Source: Bacillus sp. FJAT-27225 (GTDB lineage: Bacteria; Bacillota; Bacilli; Bacillales; Cytobacillaceae). From it: DNA of 64,000 nt. Position 1 is the stretch's first letter. Every line of letters starts with the position of its first letter. Positions 53,706-64,000 of this stretch are shown piece by piece. The notes beneath the pieces are model-generated. The model was not told the DNA's origin. It was given only the letters and a program-made list of their open reading frames with translations, and ran no database searches. The position numbers and the translations under genes were made by a program. The stretch covers positions 62,001 through 126,000 of the forward strand of contig NZ_MAYU01000012.1 in NCBI RefSeq assembly GCF_001685025.1, read 5' to 3'.

Positions 53706-53734
53706 ATTATATGTTGGTTTTAAGAGCATGTCAA
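53706..53734 (-). promoter_or_regulatory. Perfect sigma-A consensus promoter of metPS
   Basis: On the minus strand: TTGACA, 17-bp spacer, TATAAT. It is 69 bp upstream of the metP start codon. No riboswitch, T-box or inverted repeat is seen between promoter and gene. Confidence 0.85.
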
Positions 53735-53804
53735 GAATATTATTATTGTAAAATATAGTTATTTGGTTTTTTATCTAGTGTTTTTTACATTTTTTGTTAT
53801 TGTG

Positions 53805-53838
53805 AAAAAATAGGACATCCACTTTGATATGGATGTCC
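53805..53838 (-). terminator. Terminator after yunC
   Basis: GGACATCCA/TGGATGTCC, followed on the minus strand by TATTTTTT. Confidence 0.9.
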
Positions 53839-53844
53839 ACAACT

Positions 53845-54147
53845 CTATATCATTTTCAGGAGTGCATCCCTGCCAATCATTCCTTTGTGGATGCCTCGGT
53901 TTTCTGCTTCGTATGTCACCGATTCGAGCGGAGCGTCCAGAAGCTGGTCAATCGTCCTTACCCCGACAGCCCGCCCTGCAAGGACACGTCTGTCCGTCAG
54001 CTTCGCATTTAGCAGTCCGACATCAAGGGCACCGCACATAATATAGCCCAAATCACTTGTTACGGCGAGAAGGGTCGTCTTTGGCAGCTTTACAGTTATC
54101 CCGAGAAATGTTTTACCTTGAATAGTAATTGGGGTTACTTCAATCAT
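53845..54147 (-). CDS. yunC: YunC, DUF1805 family
   Basis: A 100-residue protein with the conserved GYIMCGALDVGLLN and RRVLAGRAVGVRTIDQLLDA. The family function is unknown. GAAAGGAGTGGGCGG precedes the ATG. It lies next to yunD as in B. subtilis. Confidence 0.9.
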   Translation of the reverse strand: MIEVTPITIQGKTFLGITVKLPKTTLLAVTSDLGYIMCGALDVGLLNAKLTDRRVLAGRAVGVRTIDQLLDAPLESVTYEAENRGIHKGMIGRDALLKMI

Positions 54148-54295
54148 CCGCCCACTCCTTTCCCGTCCCTATACAGTATGCGGGGAAGCAGGAAGAATGA
54201 ACTTGTCCGTTACGTGCCGTTTACTGGATGATTGAGCCTGAAATTCCAGTATTGGGTAAAATTTATTTCATCATGCACTCAATTTACCAATTCAT

Positions 54296-55648
54296 TCATA
54301 ACTGGTTCAGTTTCCAAGCCAGTACATCTCGCAGGAATTCAGGCATGAAGTATTTCTTATCATTAGTACGGATGATTTCCGGGAACAGCCTGCCGAATGT
54401 ATACATGTCCGGAATTGCAACAGAATAGTCCCGATCGCCACTTATCGGCTTACCGTTAACGAGGAATTCAAGCCCGTCCTCTACTATCTCGATATTATCA
54501 TAGACGAACTTTCCCATTACAGTGCCGCGGAAGCCGAGTCCCATAACTTGAAGATGGTGCAAGTCCTCGTCCAGCGTCATCCTGAGTACTTCCTTAAGCT
54601 CATTTCCATTTAACTGGACAAGACAAGGATTGATAGGGTGGGGACAGATGGACAGAAGGTCGAACTTTGTTACAGTTCCCTGAAGCGGTCCCAAAATCAG
54701 TCCGGCATTCAAAAAGGCACATTCCGCCCCGCACCAGTCACGAAGTGCTTCACATAAAAGCTGCGGCAGATCGCATTCTTGAAAGTAATCGGCTGTCAAT
54801 TCTCCCTCGAGCTCTGCCACCTTTTCCTGGAGCAGGCTTTTACCTGCATCGTAAAGACCGGCTGAAGCCTCGGCTTCCCATGGTTCACGAGAAATTTGGC
54901 CAATTGGGTATAGAAGCGCCTTTTTACTTATAAGCTGTTTTTGGTCAATTTCAAGAATGACATGCCCTGCGAAATTGCCATACTTTCCTGCAGCCGCAAG
55001 CAATGTATTATTTATCGTTTTTCCATCGTGAAGGATATGGTGGGTATGTCCGCCCAGAATGACGTCAATCTCTGGAAACGTTTCGGCAATCCGCTCATCA
55101 TCATGAATGCCAAGATGGGAAAGGAGGACAATGATATCAGCCTTCCCGCTTATTTCTGCTAGTTGTTGCTTTAGTTCTTTCAGCGGGTCACTAATCTTCC
55201 AGCCGAGCATTTTATAGAAAAGTGCAAAATAGGCAGTTAAGCCGATGACCGCAACCCTGGTCCCTTCCCTCGTTGTATATAATTTATAGGGCACGGCCCA
55301 CTCTGGCCGGGAACCGTTCTTGTTATAGAGATTGGCAACGATGACATCAAAAGTCTTCTTTTGGTAAAGGGAATCAAGACCTTCATATGAGAGGGTAATT
55401 CCTTCGTTATTGCCAATGGTTGCTGCTGTATAGCCTGTTTCATTCAGCATCTTGGTATTGCCTTTCCCCATCGTTCCTTCCGTATAGGGATGCCAGCGGT
55501 CAACATGGTCACCGATATCAAATACGAAGACCGGTTCGCCATGTTCCTGATGAAACTTGACCCGGTCACGAATAAGGCGGCTAATTTTTGGCCAATGCTC
55601 AAAATGGCTGTGTAAATCATTTGTATGATAAATATGTATTGTTTCCAT
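54296..55648 (-). CDS. yunD: YunD, metallophosphatase/5'-nucleotidase family
   Basis: A 450-residue two-domain phosphatase. Metallophosphoesterase motifs are HTNDLHSHFE, FDIGDHVDRW, GNNEG, VLLSHLG and GGHTHH. The C-terminal 5'-nucleotidase domain spans roughly residues 285-440. It has no signal peptide, unlike many secreted homologues. The substrate is likely a nucleotide or sugar phosphate. AGGAAGCGACC precedes the ATG. Confidence 0.92.
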   Translation of the reverse strand: METIHIYHTNDLHSHFEHWPKISRLIRDRVKFHQEHGEPVFVFDIGDHVDRWHPYTEGTMGKGNTKMLNETGYTAATIGNNEGITLSYEGLDSLYQKKTFDVIVANLYNKNGSRPEWAVPYKLYTTREGTRVAVIGLTAYFALFYKMLGWKISDPLKELKQQLAEISGKADIIVLLSHLGIHDDERIAETFPEIDVILGGHTHHILHDGKTINNTLLAAAGKYGNFAGHVILEIDQKQLISKKALLYPIGQISREPWEAEASAGLYDAGKSLLQEKVAELEGELTADYFQECDLPQLLCEALRDWCGAECAFLNAGLILGPLQGTVTKFDLLSICPHPINPCLVQLNGNELKEVLRMTLDEDLHHLQVMGLGFRGTVMGKFVYDNIEIVEDGLEFLVNGKPISGDRDYSVAIPDMYTFGRLFPEIIRTNDKKYFMPEFLRDVLAWKLNQL

Positions 55649-55664
55649 GTTGGTCGCTTCCTTT

Positions 55665-56069
55665 TTATTTCCTTTTTGAGCGCATCCCTTTCAAAATTTT
55701 GACGATCCCGTCGCGAAGGAAAGTTTGATACTCATCTGACCCGGAATTATAAAGGGCGATGAGCCCGTCTTCATTATAGTGAATGCCCCATCCATATTTT
55801 TTTACCAATGGAGAAGCTCTGAAGCACGCCCTCGATTTGGCGAAAAATTGCTCGCGCAGCTCTTCAAGGTTTGGACTGTCTTGCAGCTGATTTTTCGCTG
55901 CATATGTCTGAAATTGGACGTCTTCCTGACTAAATTGATATGGGCTTGAAGAGATTATTTCGTATTCGATTGACGCAATAGTCGGCTTGCCGTTCCGGGG
56001 ACCAGGGATGACCGCTTCTTTTAACTCACAATCCTCGGATTTTACTATGAACGTATTCTTATAGCACAT
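55665..56069 (-). CDS. DUF6157 family protein
   Basis: A 134-residue protein with the DUF6157 pattern YKNTFIVKSEDC, then IASIEYEIISSSPYQFSQED and FRASPLVKKYGWGIHYNEDG. The function is unknown. It lies between yunD and yunE, a position not occupied by this family in B. subtilis. AAGGAGACAAACG precedes the ATG. Confidence 0.85.
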   Translation of the reverse strand: MCYKNTFIVKSEDCELKEAVIPGPRNGKPTIASIEYEIISSSPYQFSQEDVQFQTYAAKNQLQDSPNLEELREQFFAKSRACFRASPLVKKYGWGIHYNEDGLIALYNSGSDEYQTFLRDGIVKILKGMRSKRK

Positions 56070-56083
56070 CGTTTGTCTCCTTT

Positions 56084-56902
56084 TTAACCTGCGAATCCTT
56101 CAACTATAAGCCGGACCCCGATTATGACCAACACGATTCGCAATATGAGTACAATCGTTTTGCTTTTTAGCCGTTGGTTCAAGTATACCCCACCCCTGGC
56201 ACCTATCCACGCACCAGGAACAAGCAGAGCCGCATATAGCCAGTCAATGTTGCCGAGTGCGATATGGGCGACCGAGCTTACAATTGAGGATAGAAAAATC
56301 ATAAACATAGACGTGGCCACTGCTACATGGGGCGGAAAATAGAAAAAGATAATCATTGCCGGAACCATCAGCGACCCACCGCCAACCCCGAAGATCCCTG
56401 AAATAAAACCAATAATCAGCGCAACAGCGATTGCAACGAAAGGGTTGAAGCCATATTCATATGTATTCCCTGATGGGTCGGTAAATGTCCGCACATAGCC
56501 TGTCTCTTTATTGAATGGCAGCGGCTTGATTTTATTTCGAATCACCATTACAAACGAAACCAACAAAATAAAAGTACCAAAGTAAAAATTGAAGGCTTGG
56601 ACATCAAGAAACTTGACCCAATATGCACCAGCAATACCGCCGGGAGCGCTCCCAATCAGAAACAGCAGACCGCTTTTGTAATCGATTGTTTTATGCTTAA
56701 TATAGCCAATTGTCGAGGACATCCCCGTGAAAATCATCGTAAAAAGTGAGGTTCCGACAGCTACCTGAGGGGAAACTTCAGGTAAGCCAAACGTACCGAT
56801 AAAAAGAAGCGCAGGGACAACGATAATCCCACCGCCAAGTCCGATTAATGAGCCAAGCGCACTTGCCGCCAGCCCAATTAATAGTATCAGCAGCCATTCC
56901 AT
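56084..56902 (-). CDS. yunE: YunE, TSUP-family (TauE/SafE) transporter
   Basis: A 272-residue membrane protein with about eight helices in two repeated halves. TSUP signatures are LIGLGGGIIVVPALL (first repeat) and GIFGVGGGSLMVPAMI (second repeat). The family transports sulfur compounds or anions; the substrate is unknown. It ends 15 bp before the DUF6157 gene, and the two probably share a transcript. Confidence 0.93.
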   Translation of the reverse strand: MEWLLILLIGLAASALGSLIGLGGGIIVVPALLFIGTFGLPEVSPQVAVGTSLFTMIFTGMSSTIGYIKHKTIDYKSGLLFLIGSAPGGIAGAYWVKFLDVQAFNFYFGTFILLVSFVMVIRNKIKPLPFNKETGYVRTFTDPSGNTYEYGFNPFVAIAVALIIGFISGIFGVGGGSLMVPAMIIFFYFPPHVAVATSMFMIFLSSIVSSVAHIALGNIDWLYAALLVPGAWIGARGGVYLNQRLKSKTIVLILRIVLVIIGVRLIVEGFAG

Positions 56903-57003
56903 CCTATTCTCTCCCCGCGTTAGCTATAACTTTCTCTTTCTTAAAACTAATTCGTTTTTTTACTTGGGTTAGAGATTTTCCCTCAGTAAAAGGAATCTGC
57001 TTC

Positions 57004-57098
57004 AAAAGGAAAAAGTTGCTCTTCCCGGGAAGTACTTTTTCCTTTTGCACGCCTCATGAGGAAATTGTCGCTTTCCCGGGATGTATTATTTCCTTTTA
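57004..57098. repeat. 52-bp-period hairpin array 4 (2 units)
   Basis: Unit 1: AAAAGGAAAAAGT (57004-57016) pairs with ACTTTTTCCTTTT (57034-57046). Unit 2, offset by 52 bp: GAGGAAAT pairs with ATTTCCTTT. Both have TTCCCGGGA in the loop, itself a palindrome. It lies between yunF and yunE. Confidence 0.85.
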
Positions 57099-57143
57099 GA
57101 CCTGCTTACCAGCCAAACTTAACTCGAGCCACCATTTCTTTTA

Positions 57144-57989
57144 TTAAAATAAGTCCAGCTGCCTAGGGGCGAGGAAGTGATACTCAATACCGAGTATCTC
57201 CATCATATCTTTGGCGTTGCCGGCAGCATCTCCGCCCGAGTTGTTGTTGAACAGGACGTATAAGTCTTTGCTTTTCTGCTGAAGTTCTTTAAGATATTCC
57301 GCCCACTCGATTAACTCTTGGCGGTTGTATTTATACAAATAGCGCACCTCGCGCCAATTTTTCGCATTTTTCTTTTGCCAGCTGTGTACGTTCCTGCCAT
57401 GGAAACGGACAAGCGTCCTACTCGGGTCTGTTGCCTCAAGGACAATAGGAATGGAACCTGTGCCTGCTTGCGGCTCATCGCAGACAGAGTGAATCCACTT
57501 TTCTTCCCTAAGGAAGCTAAGAGTCCCTTCACGGAATTCCGGCAGATACCACGACTGGTGCCTGAATTCGATTGCACACGGAATGTCCTCCATTTTTGCT
57601 TTGCAAAAACGAAGGTATTCAACATTTTCCTTTTTACAATCGAACCAAGGCGGGAACTGGAACAGTGCCATTGCTAGCTTATTTCGTTTTCTATAAGGCT
57701 CTAGTGAATCTTTGAAGGCCTCGAACATTTCATCTTCTGATTCAAATGGCGATTCGCCGCGCTGATGCCCGGTCATGCCTTGATAGGCTTTGACGATGAA
57801 CTGGAACGAGTCCGGCGTCTGGTCGACCCATCTTTCAGCATTCTTTTTCGGCTGAATCGCATAAAATGCCGCATCCACTTCCACGACCGGGAAGTGCCCC
57901 GCATATTCACTTAATTTCTCCCTGGCCGAGACCCCAGGCCCATATAGGCTATCATGGTCTCCCCAGCCCGTAACCCCAATATAGATCAT
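57144..57989 (-). CDS. yunF: YunF, DUF72 family protein
   Basis: A 281-residue TIM-barrel-like protein of DUF72. It begins MIYIGVTGWGDHD and contains the conserved FVVKAYQGMTGH-like FIVKAYQGMTGH, FQFPPWFDCKKE, CAIEFRHQSWY and VRFHGRNVHSW. It lacks an assigned function; recent work links the family to nucleic acid metabolism, which is uncertain. It ends in VLFNNNSGGDAAGNA near the C-terminus. Confidence 0.92.
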   Translation of the reverse strand: MIYIGVTGWGDHDSLYGPGVSAREKLSEYAGHFPVVEVDAAFYAIQPKKNAERWVDQTPDSFQFIVKAYQGMTGHQRGESPFESEDEMFEAFKDSLEPYRKRNKLAMALFQFPPWFDCKKENVEYLRFCKAKMEDIPCAIEFRHQSWYLPEFREGTLSFLREEKWIHSVCDEPQAGTGSIPIVLEATDPSRTLVRFHGRNVHSWQKKNAKNWREVRYLYKYNRQELIEWAEYLKELQQKSKDLYVLFNNNSGGDAAGNAKDMMEILGIEYHFLAPRQLDLF

Positions 57990-58107
57990 ACTATCCCTCC
58001 AGTACCATCATAGCACAAACGTTCTAAAATACTTATGTAGACAAGTTTCCCCTGGGAAGGGAAAGTAAACAGCCAACTACCACTACGCGAAAATACGATT
58101 GCATGAT

Positions 58108-58367
58108 ATGAATGACAACTCTTAAGCATTTCACACTCGAGTTGTTATTCATCAACACTATGAATGACAACTCTTAAGCATTTCACACTCGAGTTGTTAT
58201 TCATCAACACTATGAATGACAACTCTTAGGCATTTTACACTCAAGTTGTTATTCATCAACACTATGAATGACAACTCTTAGGCATTTCACACTCGAGTTG
58301 TTATTCATTAACACTATGAATGACAATTCTTAGGCATTTCACTATCAAGTTGTTATTATCAACGCTT
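58108..58367. repeat. 52-bp-period hairpin array 2 (5 units)
   Basis: Five copies begin at 58108, 58160, 58212, 58264 and 58316, exactly 52 bp apart. Each opens with ATGAATGACAACTC and closes with GAGTTGTTATTCAT, giving a 14-bp stem with one G-U pair. The loop centre varies slightly. It lies upstream of yunF and beyond the suf operon terminator. The rest of 57990-58404 contains no gene. Confidence 0.97.
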
Positions 58368-58404
58368 GAAACTATAGTTCTCAACCAAGCCAACATCCAA
58401 AACG

Positions 58405-58440
58405 CAAAAAACCCGGCCTAGGAGAGCCCCGGCCGGGTTT
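58405..58440 (-). terminator. Terminator of the suf operon
   Basis: AAACCCGGCC/GGCCGGGTTT, followed on the minus strand by TTTTTTG. Confidence 0.92.
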
Positions 58441-58451
58441 AGCAAGCAATA

Positions 58452-59849
58452 TTAACCGATTGAGCCTTCCATTTCGAATTTGATCAGGCGGTTCATTTCA
58501 ACTGCGTATTCCATTGGCAGTTCTTTTGTGAACGGCTCGATGAAGCCCATGACGATCATTTCGGTTGCTTCTTGTTCGGAGACACCGCGGCTCATCAAGT
58601 AGAAGAGCTGCTCCTCGGAAACCTTTGAAACTTTCGCTTCGTGCTCGAGCGAAATGTTATCATTGAGGATTTCGTTGTAAGGAATCGTATCCGAAGTTGA
58701 TTTGTTATCAAGAATCAGTGTATCGCACTCGATATTGGAGCGGGCACCGTCAGCTTTGCGTCCGAAGTGGACGATTCCGCGGTATGTTACCTTTCCGCCG
58801 TGCTTCGAGATTGATTTTGACACGATTGTTGAAGATGTGTTTGGTGCTAGGTGGATCATTTTTGCACCTGCATCCTGGTGCTGGCCTTTGCCTGCCAAAG
58901 CGATAGACAGGGTCAAGCCGCGCGCGCCTTCACCTTTTAGGATGACAGCCGGGTATTTCATTGTCAGTTTGGAACCGATATTACCGTCAATCCATTCCAT
59001 CGTCGCGTTCGCTTCACAAACCGCACGCTTAGTAACGAGGTTGTAGACGTTGTTCGCCCAGTTCTGGATTGTTGTATAACGGCAATAGGCGTCTTTTTTA
59101 ATGATAATTTCAACAACCGCACTGTGAAGTGAGTTTGTAGTGTAGACAGGAGCTGTACAGCCCTCTACATAGTGAACAGAAGCTCCTTCATCAACGATGA
59201 TCAGCGTACGTTCAAATTGCCCCATGTTCTCGGAGTTGATGCGGAAATACGCCTGAAGCGGAGTATCCACTTTTATACCAGGAGGGACATAAATGAATGA
59301 ACCTCCAGACCATACCGCTGAGTTAAGAGCAGCGAATTTGTTGTCAGTTGGAGGGATAACTGTTGCCCAGTGCTTGCGGAAAATGTCTTCATTTTCCTTA
59401 AGTGCCGAGTCAGTATCCTTGAAGACGATGCCAAGCTTTTCAAGGTCTTCCTGCATATTGTGGTATACAACCTCGGATTCGTACTGAGCCGATACACCTG
59501 CAAGATATTTCTGTTCTGCTTCCGGAATACCAAGCTTATCAAAAGTACGCTTAATTTCCTCAGGAACTTCATCCCAGGAACGCTCTGTTTTTTCGGAAGG
59601 CTTGACATAATATGTGATTTCATCGAAATTCAATGTATTCAAGTCGCCGCCCCACTGAGGCATCGGTTTCGCATAAAAATGCTCAAGGGATTTTAGGCGG
59701 AAATCGAGCATCCACTGCGGCTCTTCTTTCATTTTCGAGATTTCCTCAACGATCTCGCGCGTCAGGCCGCGCTTAGATCGGAAGATGGAAACGTCGCGGT
59801 CGGCAAATCCATATTTGTAATCGCCGATTTCTGGTGCTTTTTTAGCCAT
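58452..59849 (-). CDS. sufB: SufB, Fe-S cluster scaffold
   Basis: A 465-residue SufB, the scaffold of the SufBCD complex on which clusters are built. It begins [14 protein letters not shown] and shows HAPNTSST-like [36 protein letters not shown] and the C-terminal [15 protein letters not shown]. The start ATG 59849 is 9 bases after GGAGG; ATG 59855 is too close. Length agrees with B. subtilis. It is the last gene of the operon, 142 bp after sufU. Confidence 0.97.
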   Translation of the reverse strand: MAKKAPEIGDYKYGFADRDVSIFRSKRGLTREIVEEISKMKEEPQWMLDFRLKSLEHFYAKPMPQWGGDLNTLNFDEITYYVKPSEKTERSWDEVPEEIKRTFDKLGIPEAEQKYLAGVSAQYESEVVYHNMQEDLEKLGIVFKDTDSALKENEDIFRKHWATVIPPTDNKFAALNSAVWSGGSFIYVPPGIKVDTPLQAYFRINSENMGQFERTLIIVDEGASVHYVEGCTAPVYTTNSLHSAVVEIIIKKDAYCRYTTIQNWANNVYNLVTKRAVCEANATMEWIDGNIGSKLTMKYPAVILKGEGARGLTLSIALAGKGQHQDAGAKMIHLAPNTSSTIVSKSISKHGGKVTYRGIVHFGRKADGARSNIECDTLILDNKSTSDTIPYNEILNDNISLEHEAKVSKVSEEQLFYLMSRGVSEQEATEMIVMGFIEPFTKELPMEYAVEMNRLIKFEMEGSIG

Positions 59850-59991
59850 CTCCATATTCCTCCATTCTTAGGCGCCTGGGCAGTTTTTTAAAATTGCGGT
59901 CACTGCACGCAATTTCACCGTATGCTGCCGCGTTAGCCTGAAGTAGTGAAGCCCTTAAAAGCTTCGGTTAGCTCTTCTAAAGCATAATGCA

Positions 59992-62955
<2,964 letters not shown>

Positions 62956-62972
62956 GATTAATCCCCCTAAGC

Positions 62973-63758
62973 TTAAGCTTCTTGCTCGACAGATTCATCT
63001 TCAATGCCAAGCTCTTGCTTGATCCAATCATAGCCTTCAGCCTCAAGGCGCTGGGCCAATTCAGGTCCGCCAGACTTCACGATGCGGCCTTGCATCATTA
63101 CATGCACATGGTCTGGAGTAATGTAGTTTAGAAGGCGCTGATAGTGGGTAATAATCAGACAGCCGAAATCTTCACCGCGCATTTGGTTGATTCCTTTGGA
63201 AACAACTTTAAGTGCATCAATGTCAAGACCGGAGTCGATTTCATCCAGGATCGCAATCTTAGGCTCAATCATCATTAGCTGGAGAATTTCATTGCGCTTC
63301 TTCTCGCCTCCGGAGAAACCTTCGTTCAAGTAGCGCTGGGCCATATCCTGGTCCATTTCCAGCAAGTCCATTTTTTCATCCATTTGGCGGATGAATTTCA
63401 TCAAGGATATTTCACTGCCTTCTTCTCTGCGGCTGTTGATTGCAGAGCGTAAAAAATCGGCATTTGTCACGCCGCTGATTTCGCTTGGATATTGCATGGC
63501 AAGGAACAGGCCTGCGCGAGCGCGCTCGTCCACTTCCATTTCGAGCACATCCTCACCATCAAGTGTGATGGAACCGCTCGTTACTTCATATTTAGGGTGG
63601 CCCATGATTGCTGAGGAAAGAGTCGATTTACCAGTACCATTAGGTCCCATAATCGCATGGATTTCCCCGCCTTTTACTTCCAGGTTAACCCCTTTAAGAA
63701 TTTCTTTGCCGTCGATTTCGACATGCAGGTCTTTGATCGTTAAAGTTGATCCGCCCAT
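62973..63758 (-). CDS. sufC: SufC, ATPase of the SUF complex
   Basis: A 261-residue ABC-type ATPase. Walker A is MGPNGTGKSTLSSA; the signature is LNEGFSGGEKKRNEIL; Walker B is PKIAILDEIDSGLD. Cytoplasmic, it energises cluster assembly with SufB and SufD. The start ATG 63758 follows GGAGGT at 6 bases; the frame is open further upstream. It is the first gene of sufCDSUB. Confidence 0.98.
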   Translation of the reverse strand: MGGSTLTIKDLHVEIDGKEILKGVNLEVKGGEIHAIMGPNGTGKSTLSSAIMGHPKYEVTSGSITLDGEDVLEMEVDERARAGLFLAMQYPSEISGVTNADFLRSAINSRREEGSEISLMKFIRQMDEKMDLLEMDQDMAQRYLNEGFSGGEKKRNEILQLMMIEPKIAILDEIDSGLDIDALKVVSKGINQMRGEDFGCLIITHYQRLLNYITPDHVHVMMQGRIVKSGGPELAQRLEAEGYDWIKQELGIEDESVEQEA

Positions 63759-63816
63759 TTCCATACCTCCGCTAAAAGTAAGAAGCTTAGTTGCTGTTGT
63801 TGCCAGCCAAGCTTCC

Positions 63817-63834
63817 ATTCTCATTTTATTCTCA
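63817..63834 (-). promoter_or_regulatory. Direct repeat near the suf transcription start
   Basis: TGAGAAT occurs twice on the minus strand, 11 bp apart, just downstream of the predicted -10 box. It resembles Fur/PerR-type half-sites in composition, but the direct arrangement differs. Confidence 0.4.
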
Positions 63835-63839
63835 TTACA

Positions 63840-63868
63840 ATCTTATAACAAATTTAAATAGTTAGCAA
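63840..63868 (-). promoter_or_regulatory. Sigma-A promoter of sufCDSUB
   Basis: On the minus strand: TTGCTA, 17-bp spacer, TAAGAT, about 80 bp before the sufC start. From 63869 to 64000 nothing else was recognised. Confidence 0.6.
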
Positions 63869-64000
63869 CCCTTTCAAACGTTGTAAAAAGCTGCTCACCA
63901 TTTTCAATAACCACGCCCCAGTGAGAATGAGCCGAGCATAATTCTACAGCTATTTTCCCCTGCCAGCCTGACTTCATGTATCATACGTACCTACAATAGC

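Noticed and set aside
53638-53844. Riboswitch (S-box, T-box) upstream of metPS
   Set aside because: The leader is short and AT-rich with no conserved riboswitch stems or T-box sequence.
58108-58367. Possible CRISPR array
   Set aside because: Units are contiguous 52-bp palindromic copies without unique spacers and no cas genes are present.

Overview
The window is a chromosome segment from a low-to-moderate GC, Gram-positive, spore-forming Bacillaceae species. The evidence is the sporulation set (kapB, kapD, yutH, a yutC-type lipoprotein, lytH), strong AAGGAGG-type ribosome binding sites, frequent TTG and GTG starts, and a gene order that follows the Bacillus subtilis yug-yui-yum-yut-yun-suf neighbourhood almost step by step. 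No rRNA, tRNA, CRISPR array, prophage or transposase gene was seen.

Layout. 0-7.2 kb: a truncated HTH/TPR regulator downstream of a secreted subtilisin-like protease, a HIT protein, an ECF sigma/anti-sigma pair, yozQ, yteA and small proteins. 7.2-11.2 kb: a LysE-type exporter and a three-gene cell-envelope glycosylation operon (polytopic membrane protein, GT2, GtrA flippase). 11.3-24.9 kb: transglutaminase-like protein, then the yug block (yugO, yugN, pgi, iron alcohol dehydrogenase, yuzA, yugI, yugF, yugE, patB). A glutamate dehydrogenase-like gene and rocD sit inside this block. 25.4-34.9 kb: ppaC, a lipoprotein cyclophilin, kapB/kapD, a hotdog thioesterase, a DedA protein, leucyl aminopeptidase, yuiC and yuiB. 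35-42 kb: yuiA, a Nudix hydrolase and a redox/Fe-S group (yumB, yumC, yutM, yuzB, yutJ, yuzD, yutI). 42-52 kb: a 2-hydroxyacid dehydrogenase, yutH, yutG, yutF, yutE, an EAL protein, a DUF3055 protein, yutD, yutC, lipA and lytH. 52-58 kb: metS/metP, yunC, yunD, a DUF6157 protein, yunE and yunF. 58.4-63.8 kb: the sufCDSUB iron-sulfur assembly operon.

The most unusual content is intergenic. Five intergenic regions carry tandem arrays of imperfect hairpins. Their sequences are unrelated between loci, but all repeat at about 52 bp, close to five helical turns of DNA (13+, 5, 3, 2 and 2 units). Paired arm changes between units argue that base pairing is maintained. Separately, a dispersed element of about 155 bp occurs three times. 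Each copy begins 1-3 nt after a stop codon and runs in the same direction as the gene it follows (transglutaminase-like gene, ppaC, metS). A third element, 145 bp at 29575-29719, folds on paper into a closed 10-bp stem enclosing four hairpins. There are also two copies of a GGGGTCTGACCC-type palindrome and a set of four 21-bp direct repeats.

Functionally the window combines central metabolism (pgi, ppaC, lipA, ornithine/glutamate catabolism), respiratory redox entry (two NDH-2-like proteins and YumC) next to Fe-S carriers and the SUF machinery, sporulation and envelope maintenance. Starts were chosen by ribosome binding site and family length; several differ from the longest open frame.
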